From NCBI RefSeq assembly GCF_012641405.1, contig NZ_JABAII010000011.1, forward strand, positions 124,001 to 188,000: a stretch of 64,000 nucleotides of DNA. Direction: 5' to 3'. The position numbers and the translations under genes are program-made. Source of the stretch: Rhizobium sp. P40RR-XXII (GTDB lineage: Bacteria; Pseudomonadota; Alphaproteobacteria; Rhizobiales; Rhizobiaceae). The notes under the pieces are model-generated. The model saw only the letters and a program-made list of their open reading frames with translations, was not told where the DNA came from and made no database searches. This document shows positions 16,248-23,834 of this stretch, one piece after another (position 1 is the stretch's first letter; every line of letters starts with the position of its first letter).

Positions 16248-16652
16248 ATGTATCTGCGAGAGAGATATTTCCGGGAAATCGGAATGTGGCCGACTGTCGA
16301 TCTGCGCGACGGCTATTTTACCATCCTGTGCCCACAAACAGATGAGGAAGCACATCCCCTTCTGCGACAAGAAATCTTCCGGCTGCAGTCCGCCAACAAG
16401 TTTGAATATTTTTTCAAGGGAGAAGAGACGTTCAACGGCGTCGTTAACACCGGCCCGTCAAAAAACTGGCTCGAAATCGCCTGGTGTGAGGCCGCCGGCA
16501 CTGCAGCCATTCTTTATAATGGCGAAGGTATCCCTTCTAGGGTGCAATGGTTCGATGGAACAACGCCGGATGAAGCGATAGATCAGTGGTGCGAAGAGTT
16601 CGTGGTTCCTTGGACCGAAACCTACGGCAGTAACGAACCTTCCACCCAGTAA
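16248..16652 (+). CDS. Hypothetical protein in the SOS-box cluster
   Basis: 134 residues, soluble, rich in aromatic residues and tryptophan (IGMWPTVDLRDGYFTILCP, FVVPWTETYG). No family recognised. The start at 16248 is supported by a strong GGAGGATGAG site eight bases away. The stop codon directly abuts the ATG of the next gene (TAAATG), so translation of the two is probably coupled. Confidence 0.7.
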   Translation: MYLRERYFREIGMWPTVDLRDGYFTILCPQTDEEAHPLLRQEIFRLQSANKFEYFFKGEETFNGVVNTGPSKNWLEIAWCEAAGTAAILYNGEGIPSRVQWFDGTTPDEAIDQWCEEFVVPWTETYGSNEPSTQ

Positions 16653-16979
16653 ATGCCAGAGAAAGCCGCAAGCCGAATGGATGTCATTTCGGCGTCCACG
16701 CTATCGTCCTATGCCAACGGCTCGTACTACGTCAAAATCGCCTGCGCGCACTGTCGCATCAAGCGCTTCTACGACCCGGTCGATTTGGTGCAGCTATGCG
16801 GAAATATTTCGGTTCGGCGCATCGCACGGCAGTTCCGCTGCGAGCAATGCAATAAGAAGGATTACCTGACCGCCGACTTGGTTAGCCCTCCATCGAAAGA
16901 GCTCGTCGGTATGAACGTGCGACGGCTCGTTCAGATCAGGATTATTCGCAAGCCGGTTTGGAAGGACGTGAAGCTGTAG
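16653..16979 (+). CDS. Zinc-ribbon-like hypothetical protein
   Basis: 108 residues with two cysteine pairs, CAHC near residue 31 and CEQC near residue 63, the pattern of a four-Cys zinc ribbon. Between them are basic residues (RIKRFYDP, SVRRIARQFR), suggesting nucleic-acid contact. The first ATG adjoins the upstream stop; a second in-frame ATG at 16677 is possible. A degraded copy of its second half lies at 17376-17514. No named family. Confidence 0.7.
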   Translation: MPEKAASRMDVISASTLSSYANGSYYVKIACAHCRIKRFYDPVDLVQLCGNISVRRIARQFRCEQCNKKDYLTADLVSPPSKELVGMNVRRLVQIRIIRKPVWKDVKL

Positions 16980-17048
16980 GAGCTTCCGATCGCGGCGAGG
17001 CGACTTTCACGCGATTTCGATGAATGCTCGGTTCATCGGGAGGATGTA

Positions 17049-17324
17049 ATGTCCAAGCCGATTCTGCAGATCACCGTTCTTATTGCTTTAACCGTAGCTC
17101 TTGGAGTTTCGACGCGAGCTGAAGCGACCAACACTCCCTGTAGCGGCCACAAAGGCAGCATCGATCACTGCCAGGGCTTGACCTTCATTTGCAACGACGG
17201 ATCGGTCAGTGCGGGTAAGAAATCATGTGAGATTTATATGGGCGGAGCTGCCCTGCTCGGATCGACGCCGGCTGATATGGAACCGACGTCTTCAATAGAT
17301 TGCTCATGCCGCACTGGGTCCTAA
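17049..17324 (+). CDS. Small secreted cysteine-rich protein
   Basis: 91 residues with a classical signal peptide (hydrophobic ITVLIALTVALGVSTRAEA, cleavage likely after AEA) and a mature part with six cysteines, including TPCSGHKGSIDHC, FICNDGSVSAGKKSC and the terminal CSCRTGS. I recognise the FICNDGSVSA pattern as recurring in small exported proteins of Rhizobiales, but know no function. GGGAGG precedes the start. Confidence 0.75.
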   Translation: MSKPILQITVLIALTVALGVSTRAEATNTPCSGHKGSIDHCQGLTFICNDGSVSAGKKSCEIYMGGAALLGSTPADMEPTSSIDCSCRTGS

Positions 17325-17375
17325 TGTGTCGAGCCACCCGGCGTCCATTACTGCCTTACCGATCAAGGCAGAAAG

Positions 17376-17514
17376 AGCAATGCGGGAACATTTGGGGTCG
17401 ACGAATCGCACGACAGTTCCGATGAGAGCAATGCAACGGGAAAGTCTATCTAACGGCCGACCTGGTGAGCGCTCCATCAAGAGAGCTCGTCGGCGTTAGC
17501 GTGCGACGGCTTTC
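17376..17514 (+). pseudogene. Decayed partial copy of the 16653 zinc-ribbon gene
   Basis: The sequence parallels about 16790-16930, from the region coding the second cysteine pair to VRRL, with many substitutions and no open frame. It is in the same orientation as the parent. Together with the next entry it indicates a local duplication that has decayed. Confidence 0.65.
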
Positions 17515-17573
17515 CTTTTGTGCGGCCCACCGAAACATTGTTTCATTGATCGCGTAAGGGTGCCCTACGGCTT

Positions 17574-17712
17574 CAGTACCGCCGAGAAATTCATTGTCCT
17601 GCCGTATCGAAAGAACCGTGGCAACCTTGCGCCGGGCGAGAAGCGGCAGGCATCCAGCGTCCCGTCTGCGGAGAAGATTGCGGCTTCCATGGCTTCCCGG
17701 TTCGTTGGCGTT
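17574..17712 (+). pseudogene. Decayed partial copy of the 15673 gene
   Basis: It matches codons 2-45 of the 15673 gene closely (STAEKFIVLPYRKNRGNL is intact), but the ATG is replaced by a TTC context and the 3' half is lost. The order of the two copies here (second gene, then first) is reversed relative to the parents. Confidence 0.7.
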
Positions 17713-17982
17713 CATAAGCTCGTAGCTTCGATGCCGTTCTTCACGGCACCTCTCGATCTTGCGAACCAGAGCTATACGAGTGGCAGACATTGAAAGGGCG
17801 TTTCATGCTCATTTCAGGAAGGTCGCTTATCCCGCGGCTGTGCGAACATTTTCGCCCCCAACCGGACGTTTGCATGAGAGGTTCGTTGCCTAGCCTTCGA
17901 GCCCTGCCTCTCCCGCCATATTGGCTTTTGTTGCAGGCCATTATCAAGCGAGCTGATCCACCAAGAAATTGCCGAAAATTCC

Positions 17983-18378
17983 TCAACCCTCCGGAAACCG
18001 ATAAACCACCTCCCCAAACGATCCAGTCGGGAAGACGTAGAAGAATTTCAGGTTGGCGGATGATTCGTTGCGGATGCCGTGTTCGGCGTTGCCGGGGATG
18101 AAGACGGTGGTGCCGGGCTTGACCGCCGTTTCCTGTCCATCGATCCGGACGATGCCGGTTCCTTCGAAGATGAAATAGATTTCCGATGGGTCATGGCGAT
18201 GCGGCTTGAGCTCGCCGCCGGGCGCGAGTTCGGCGATGCCGGCGCTCATGCTGTCGGTGGGGGTGATGTCGCTGCTCAAGAGCGTGTGCCAGGATATGGA
18301 GCCGTGGACGGGGTCGTTCCATCCGTCGCGCGGTCGCTCTTCGGCTGTGGTGATAACGGCTTGCGATCGCTTGGTCAT
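17983..18378 (-). CDS. Cupin domain protein
   Basis: A 131-residue single-domain cupin. Motif 1 is PHRHDPSEIYFIFEGTG (metal ligands HxH and E) and motif 2 is PGNAEHGIRNES (ligand H), giving the usual 3-His 1-Glu metal site; the strands around LKPHRHD and VFIPGNAEH define the barrel. Such small cupins are sugar isomerases, dioxygenases or ligand sensors; the substrate cannot be assigned. It is separated by about 235 bases from the hydrolase on the same strand and may or may not be co-transcribed. Confidence 0.85.
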   Translation of the reverse strand: MTKRSQAVITTAEERPRDGWNDPVHGSISWHTLLSSDITPTDSMSAGIAELAPGGELKPHRHDPSEIYFIFEGTGIVRIDGQETAVKPGTTVFIPGNAEHGIRNESSANLKFFYVFPTGSFGEVVYRFPEG

Positions 18379-18613
18379 TTTGCCTCAAAACGTTGGGTCA
18401 GCAACCATGCGAGACGGTGTCGCAACCCTGGAGAATGTCAATTGGATGGGCATTCTATCCGTTGAAATCGGCTGCCGTTCGCCGGCTTTCGATAGTTTTC
18501 CCAAGACGCTATGAGGCGGGGCGGCAGGGGTCAAGCCATGCTGTGGTTAACAGAAGCGGGAAGGCATTCTCGCTCCTGCTCCTTGCCTCGAAGTTGGTCC
18601 TGAAACGCGATGC

Positions 18614-19534
18614 TCAGGTCCGACGAACGAAATCCGATATCAGGCTTGATATGGCCTCCGGCGCATCTTCGAAGCAATAATGACCGACGCCTGGGAGGCG
18701 TTCTATGGAGGCAGACGGAAAGATGGCGGAGAAGAGCGGCAGGAAATGTTCTGCATGCAGCGTCCGGTCCGCCTCTCCCCAGATGGCGAGCGCCGGTTTA
18801 CTGCGGATGATAGACCCAGCCGCCGGATCGGGCGTTTCGAATTGATGTGTGCCGGTTGCAAAGCCCTTGGCCCAGCCGAGCGCGCCACGGCACTCGGCCT
18901 CGTTTGCAAAGGGCGAGCCATAGGCATCGAGCCAGAGATCGGTGATGACGGCGTTGTTTTCGAAGCCATTGAGCTTGAGTGTGCTGAGGATATTGAAGCC
19001 GAGATTGTTAAGCACCGGCCCCAGCGTCCCGTCGGCCTCGGCCTTGGCGATCCATTGGAACCAGGGCGATACAGCTGTATTGGCTGTCAGCCGATCGAGA
19101 AGATCTGGTTGACCGAAGAGCGTCGGCCCGTTTGCCGAGATGATGCGGTGGATGCGATTGGGATGACGCGCGGCAAAGCCCATGCCGACCGGGCCGCCGA
19201 AATCATGCATGACGAGGGTGATGTCGGTGAGGCCGAGAGCTATGATGAAGGCTTCCAGATTAGCGACGTGATCCTGCAGCCAATAGCTGCGGCCGGCCGG
19301 TGTTTCGCTCTTGCCGAACCCCATATGGTCGGGAACGACGACGCGGTGCGTGGGGCTCAGCGTCGAGATGAGATGGCGAAACAGGTAGCCCCAGGTCGGC
19401 TCGCCATGCAGGCAGAGAATGATCTCGCCATCGCGCGGGCCTTCATCGACGTAATGCATCCGAAAGCCCGGTGCGTCGGTGAACTGTGGTGCGAAGGGAA
19501 ATGTGCCGGCGAAGGTCGCATCAGAGGGAATCAC
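18614..19534 (-). CDS. Alpha/beta hydrolase related to haloalkane dehalogenases and epoxide hydrolases
   Basis: A 306-residue alpha/beta-fold hydrolase. It has HGEPTWGYLFRHL (oxyanion hole), VVVPDHMGFGKSETP, the nucleophile elbow HDFGGPVGMGFA with Asp as nucleophile, and the catalytic His in GVGHYCFED. HGEPTW is characteristic of haloalkane dehalogenase subfamily I. However, the tryptophan that follows the nucleophile and helps hold the halide (HDWGG) is Phe here, so true dehalogenase activity is doubtful and epoxide or ester hydrolysis is as likely. It is divergent from the hxlR-type gene, with repeated operator-like sites between them. Confidence 0.85.
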   Translation of the reverse strand: MIPSDATFAGTFPFAPQFTDAPGFRMHYVDEGPRDGEIILCLHGEPTWGYLFRHLISTLSPTHRVVVPDHMGFGKSETPAGRSYWLQDHVANLEAFIIALGLTDITLVMHDFGGPVGMGFAARHPNRIHRIISANGPTLFGQPDLLDRLTANTAVSPWFQWIAKAEADGTLGPVLNNLGFNILSTLKLNGFENNAVITDLWLDAYGSPFANEAECRGALGWAKGFATGTHQFETPDPAAGSIIRSKPALAIWGEADRTLHAEHFLPLFSAIFPSASIERLPGVGHYCFEDAPEAISSLISDFVRRT

Positions 19535-19546
19535 GGTTGCTCTCCT

Positions 19547-19606
19547 AATGTGGTTTTAGTTCGAAACTATGATTCCAGTATCTCTTGTGGTTTTAGTTTG
19601 CAACCG
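19547..19606. promoter_or_regulatory. Tandem operator-like sites between hydrolase and hxlR
   Basis: TGTGGTTTTAGT occurs twice, at 19549-19560 and again about 38 bases on. The first continues into TAGTTCGAAACTAT, a near-palindrome; the second into AGTTTGCAACCGATA. Both halves recall the ATAGTT arms of the inverted repeat at 20303-20332. They are probably sites for the adjacent HxlR regulator; this is an inference. Confidence 0.45.
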
Positions 19607-19692
19607 ATATGTTGGGCTGATGCTGCGGGCGCTCATTCGCGTTCCTGGAGCGACACGGACGAATATGCGTAAACAGGCGAAAGCAGGGCAGC

Positions 19693-20160
19693 ATGGCCAA
19701 GAGAATAAGCCACAAGGATTCAATGTGCGGGGTGGCGCGGCCGCTGGATGCGATCGGCGACTGGTGGTCGCTGCTGATCATCCGCGATGCCTTTGATGGC
19801 CTGCGGCGTTTCGGGGAGTTTCAGAAGAGCCTCGGCCTTGCCAAGAACATTCTCTCGGCCCGGCTGCGCAATCTCGTCGCTCACGGCATCATGGAAACCG
19901 TGCCAGCCTCCGATGGCGGCCCCTATCAGGAATATGTACTGACACGGAAGGGGCAGGGCTTGTTTCCGCTGCTGGTCGCGCTTCGCCAATGGGGCGAGGA
20001 TTTCTTCTTCGAGCCCAATGAGCCGCATGTGACGCTGGTCGACAGAGCGACAAAGCTGCCGGTGCGGCGGCTGGAATTGCGGGCACAGGATGGGCGGATG
20101 CTTATGGCGGAGGATACCGTGATCGTGTTGCCGCCGCTCGCCGCCGGTGAGCGTGAATAA
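19693..20160 (+). CDS. HxlR family transcriptional regulator
   Basis: A 155-residue winged-helix regulator of the HxlR class. It shows the N-terminal CGVARPLDAIGDWWSLLIIRDAFDGLRRFGEFQKSLGLAKNILSARLRNLVAHGIM core with its conserved cysteine, then the wing (YQEYVLTRKGQGLFPLLVALRQWGEDF). The Cys at residue 12 is in the position used by redox- or quinone-sensing HxlR proteins such as YodB. It is divergent from the hydrolase gene, over an intergenic region with repeated motifs, so it probably controls that gene and itself. Confidence 0.9.
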   Translation: MAKRISHKDSMCGVARPLDAIGDWWSLLIIRDAFDGLRRFGEFQKSLGLAKNILSARLRNLVAHGIMETVPASDGGPYQEYVLTRKGQGLFPLLVALRQWGEDFFFEPNEPHVTLVDRATKLPVRRLELRAQDGRMLMAEDTVIVLPPLAAGERE

Positions 20161-20302
20161 GTTAGCCGTCAAAGTTTTTGCCTGCCCTTTAGTGGAGTTT
20201 ACTCGGCGACCGGGCATTCGGCGCAGAAACGCCGAGAAAAAGTGAAATCGGCGTTGTCAGAGGATTGCCTGAGTGAATGAAGGCTGGCGTACCGGCCCTG
20301 GA

Positions 20303-20332
20303 GCAATAGTTCGGTCACGGCCGAACTATTGC
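20303..20332. promoter_or_regulatory. Perfect 12-base inverted repeat upstream of a flavin-reductase-like gene
   Basis: GCAATAGTTCGG (20303-20314) and its exact complement (20321-20332) are separated by six bases, ending 45 bases before the ATG. It shares the ATAGTTCG half-site with the hxlR intergenic region, suggesting the same regulator. Confidence 0.55.
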
Positions 20333-20377
20333 AGGCGTCATGTCGGCTACACTGGAACTCTCAAAGGAGAGTTTGCA

Positions 20378-21040
20378 ATGTTGACAAACGCAGCCGAATT
20401 CAACGCAACCGAGAGCGATCGCGAGCATATCGAAATCAAGCCCAGCGTGCTTTATGTCGGCACTCCCGTCGTGCTGATTACGAGCCTCAACCCTGACGGC
20501 ACGACAAATATCTCGCCGATGTCCTCGTTTTGGGCTCTATATGATCGAGTCGTTCTGGGACTGACATCAACCAGCAAGGGCCAGGAAAATCTCCTGCGCG
20601 AGCGTCAGCTGGTGCTGAATTTTCCGTCGCCGGAGTTGTGGCCCAAGGTCGAAGCGATCGCGCCCACCACAGGCCGCGATCCCGTTCCCCCGCACAAGGG
20701 AAAGATCGGCTATCGTTTCGAGGCCGACAAGTTCGAGGTCGCCGGTTTGACGCCACACCCTGCCGATCTCGTGCGGCCTCTGCGCATCGCTGAATGTCCG
20801 ATCCAGTTCGAGGCGGAGGTGGTGGCGGCGCATCCTCCCGGCGCCGAATGGCCTTCGGAGCGTGCCGAAGCCTTCTCCATCATCGAAGCGAAGGTTCTTC
20901 GCGTCCACGCACACAAGAATATCGTCATCGCCGGAACCAATCACATCGATACCAGGAGATGGAGCCCGCTGTTTTACGTGTTTCGACATTATTTCGGCAC
21001 CGGGCCGGACCTCGGACGCACTTTCAAGGCCGAGAGATGA
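20378..21040 (+). CDS. Flavin reductase-like (FMN-binding split barrel) protein
   Basis: A 220-residue protein of the flavin-reductase-like, FMN-binding split-barrel family (cf. DIM6/NTAB). Landmarks are VGTPVVLITSLNPDGTTNISPMSSFWAL, VVLGLTSTSKGQENLL and RQLVLNFPS in the FMN-binding half, and FRHYFGTGPDLGRTF at the end. It may supply reduced flavin or act as a stand-alone oxidoreductase. AAAGGAGAG sets the start at 20378; upstream in-frame codons are non-coding. It has its own palindromic operator and lies downstream of the hxlR gene in the same direction, suggesting redox or electrophile-responsive control. Confidence 0.85.
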   Translation: MLTNAAEFNATESDREHIEIKPSVLYVGTPVVLITSLNPDGTTNISPMSSFWALYDRVVLGLTSTSKGQENLLRERQLVLNFPSPELWPKVEAIAPTTGRDPVPPHKGKIGYRFEADKFEVAGLTPHPADLVRPLRIAECPIQFEAEVVAAHPPGAEWPSERAEAFSIIEAKVLRVHAHKNIVIAGTNHIDTRRWSPLFYVFRHYFGTGPDLGRTFKAER

Positions 21041-21395
21041 TGCATGCAATTTCAGACGACGCCATGTGAGACAGCATGCGAGTAATGCATGGCGTTCAGT
21101 CCGCGCGCCATAGAGTGGTGTGGAGCTGGCAGGGTCGCGGGAACCAAAAGCGAGACATTTTATTCAATTGCTGAACGCTTGTGTTGCAGATTTTACACGA
21201 CTATCTGAAAACGAGCGTGTGGCGTGGCGTGACGCCGCTACTTTTCGCTGTACTTTCTCAGGGATCTGCTATTGATCGCATCAGGCCCATGATCGGCTAC
21301 ACCGTGTTCAGGTGAATCTTCATGAATTTTGACCGACATGCTGATTGAGCAAGGCGCGCCTTGCGCAAGCGGATGGCTTTGACTTGGTAGTTTGG
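21041..21395. other. Intergenic region before the two-partner secretion operon
   Basis: No gene found. An AT-rich tract around 21160-21300 is a plausible promoter region for the operon that starts at 21396. A TTG at 21345 is in frame with that operon's first gene but lacks a ribosome-binding site. Confidence 0.5.
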
Positions 21396-22073
21396 ATGTC
21401 CCCCGCAATTAGGTCTTTCTCCTTTAAGACCTTCACCTCTGTCGCGCTCCTTTCTTCGGCGCTGGTTGCATTTTCCGCGACCGCGCAGGAACAGCCCGCT
21501 CCGGCGGCTGCCAGTATGTCGTCCGGCGCCGGTTCTGCTCCGAGCGCGGCCCCTCAAACAGAAGAACAAAAGCAAGCACCTCAGGCGCGCGTTCAGAAAT
21601 TTGATGATTGGTACTATCGCTGCATCGACGGAAAGGCGGCGGACGGTTCGGCATTGACGAACTGCGAAGTTGCTCAGATCGCAACGGTCAAGCAGGGCGA
21701 CCAGGATGTGAACATATTGACGCTGGCGGTTGCCAAGGTGCCTGCTCCGGCCGCAACGGACAAAAAGACGGCAAAGCAGTCACCAGCCGATCTGGTGCTG
21801 ACGACGCTCGTACCGCTCAACATGTACATTCCCGCCGGGCTTGGCATCGATGTGGCGGACAAACCCGTCGTCCAGTTGGCCTACCGCAACTGCAATCAGG
21901 CCGGCTGCTGGGCGCAGCAGAAACTGGACGGGAAGATAGTAGCCGCTCTCGCCGAGGCGACGGATGGCACCGGCCATGTGCAGATGATGAATGGCCAGAA
22001 GGTCAACATCAAGTTCTCGCTGAAGGGATTGTCGGCGGCGCTCGATGCGCTGCAGAAGGCCGCTTCGAACTGA
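21396..22073 (+). CDS. Invasion-associated locus B (IalB) family protein
   Basis: A 225-residue exported protein of the IalB family. It has a signal peptide (SVALLSSALVAFSATA), a Pro/Ala-rich linker, then the family core FDDWYYRCIDG...TNCEVAQ, a LTTLVPLNMYIPAGLGIDV segment, NCNQAGCWAQQ and a C-terminal KFSLKGLSAALDAL. The four conserved cysteines probably form two disulfides. Bartonella IalB is linked to host-cell invasion, but the general role is unknown. It ends 13 bases before the tpsB gene, so it is the first gene of the secretion operon and may be a periplasmic helper for the exoprotein. Confidence 0.88.
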   Translation: MSPAIRSFSFKTFTSVALLSSALVAFSATAQEQPAPAAASMSSGAGSAPSAAPQTEEQKQAPQARVQKFDDWYYRCIDGKAADGSALTNCEVAQIATVKQGDQDVNILTLAVAKVPAPAATDKKTAKQSPADLVLTTLVPLNMYIPAGLGIDVADKPVVQLAYRNCNQAGCWAQQKLDGKIVAALAEATDGTGHVQMMNGQKVNIKFSLKGLSAALDALQKAASN

Positions 22074-22086
22074 CCGGGGCAGACTT

Positions 22087-23832
22087 ATGACGTCAATCTC
22101 GCGCGCGGCGACCGCGATAGGCGGGCTTTTGGCAGCGGTTCTCGCGGCTTCGGCCGCCGTCGCGCAGACGCCGAGCGACGACTTTGCGCGCCGGCAGGCA
22201 CAGGAAGCTGAGCAGCAGCGGCTGCAGAGCTTGGGCCAGATGACGCCGAAGCCTTCTCCGGCCGAAGTTCAGCAGCCTGCGGCTGCTGGCGGCGGCAAGT
22301 CCGGCCCGTGCTTTGCCATCACCCATATCGAGGTCGAGGGCGTCAAGCAGTTTTCGGCCGGCGCGATCGACAAGGTCACGGCTCCTTACGCGAACCGCTG
22401 TGTGGGCGTCGGCGAGATTAATGCACTGCTGCGCGACCTGACCCATCTCTATCTCGACAAGGGGTTTGTCAGCTCCCGTGTCTATGTGCCGGCGCAGGAT
22501 ATCGCCAAGACCAAGGTGCTGCGCCTCGTTGCCGTCGAAGGCACGCTTGCAGACATCTACATCAACGGTAAACCGGCGCCAGATTCCGGTGCGATGGGTT
22601 CGGGTATGATCGCCACGGCCTTTCCCGGCATGAAGGGCAAGATCACCAATCTGCGCGACATCGAGCAGGGTCTCGACCAGATCAACCGCCTGACCTCCAA
22701 CAATGCCAAGACGGCGATGCTGCCCGGCAAGACCGACGGCACCTCGATCCTCAATATCGAGAACAAGCCCAACCACCCCTGGCATCTTTCCTTCGGCAAC
22801 AGCAATCTCGGTCAAGAGCAGACGGGATACTCCAAGAGCTCGGCCTCGATCGGCTACGACAATCTTTTCGGCATCAACGATCAGTGGAATTTCGGCTACG
22901 AACATACCGGCCCGGATTATCCCTGGCGCGACGATGGCCATGGCAAGAGCAATAGCTATTCCGGCAATGTCAGCGTGCCCTATGGCTACTGGACCTTTTC
23001 CGCCAATGGCTCCTGGTACGAGTATGACAGTTCCGTTCCGGGCAATTTCGGGCCGCTCAATACGTCAGGCGACAGCAAGCAGGTCGGTATCGGCGCCGAT
23101 CGGGTGATTTTCCGCGATAAGGATTCGATCACCACCTTCAACAGCGGATTGACCTATAAGGAAACCAACAATTTCCTGCTCGGCAACAGGATCGAGGTCG
23201 GCAGCCGCAAATACACGGTCGGCGATCTCGGCCTCTCGCATTCGCGCCGCATGCTGGGTGGCCTCTGGGTCTTCGATCTCTCCTACAGCCAGGGGCTCAA
23301 TCTCTTTGACGCCGTCGCACCTGGCGATGCCGGGGCAGGCAACGCAGATCCCCGCTTCTCGAAGTTCACGGGCACGATCACCCTGACGCGACCTCTCCAG
23401 GTGGCGGAGCAGCATTTCGAGATCAATTCGATCGTCACCGGGCAATATTCGCCCGACAACCTGTTCGGGGCCGAGCAGATCTCGGTCGGCGGCTACTCCT
23501 CGGTGCGCGGTACGCGCGAGACGATGCTGTTCGGCAATAACGGCTTCTTCATCCGCAACGATCTCATCTGGCGAACGCAGCCATTTGCCGAGAATGCCCA
23601 GCTTGCGAAGATCCTCGGAGAGTTCAGGCCTTATGTCGGTCTCGACTACGGGCGGATCGCCCGCCAAGCCAGCTACCAGATTTCAGGCGGCGACATGCTT
23701 GGCTGGACGGTCGGCGCCAAGCTCGCCGGCGGCAATGTCAATTTCGATATGGGCTATTCGGACGTTCTCGGCGGCACAGTCAGCCGGCGAGACTCCGGGC
23801 TTCTGTTTGTCAGTACATCAGTGAGGTGGTGA
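22087..23832 (+). CDS. Two-partner secretion outer-membrane transporter (TpsB; ShlB/FhaC/CdiB family)
   Basis: An Omp85-superfamily transporter that threads the TpsA exoprotein across the outer membrane. The 581-residue precursor has a signal peptide (AATAIGGLLAAVLAASAAVAQ), a Gln/Ala-rich linker, a POTRA domain (CFAITHIEVEGVKQFSAGAI to VVAVEGTLADIYING-like strands, about residues 75-165) and a 16-strand barrel ending in aromatic-terminal LLFVSTSVRW. The VRGTRE segment near residue 475 is the conserved VRGY/F-type motif of the barrel-inserted loop. It is followed directly by tpsA; the GAGGTGGTGA ribosome-binding region of tpsA overlaps its end. Confidence 0.95.
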   Translation: MTSISRAATAIGGLLAAVLAASAAVAQTPSDDFARRQAQEAEQQRLQSLGQMTPKPSPAEVQQPAAAGGGKSGPCFAITHIEVEGVKQFSAGAIDKVTAPYANRCVGVGEINALLRDLTHLYLDKGFVSSRVYVPAQDIAKTKVLRLVAVEGTLADIYINGKPAPDSGAMGSGMIATAFPGMKGKITNLRDIEQGLDQINRLTSNNAKTAMLPGKTDGTSILNIENKPNHPWHLSFGNSNLGQEQTGYSKSSASIGYDNLFGINDQWNFGYEHTGPDYPWRDDGHGKSNSYSGNVSVPYGYWTFSANGSWYEYDSSVPGNFGPLNTSGDSKQVGIGADRVIFRDKDSITTFNSGLTYKETNNFLLGNRIEVGSRKYTVGDLGLSHSRRMLGGLWVFDLSYSQGLNLFDAVAPGDAGAGNADPRFSKFTGTITLTRPLQVAEQHFEINSIVTGQYSPDNLFGAEQISVGGYSSVRGTRETMLFGNNGFFIRNDLIWRTQPFAENAQLAKILGEFRPYVGLDYGRIARQASYQISGGDMLGWTVGAKLAGGNVNFDMGYSDVLGGTVSRRDSGLLFVSTSVRW

Positions 23833-23834
23833 TC

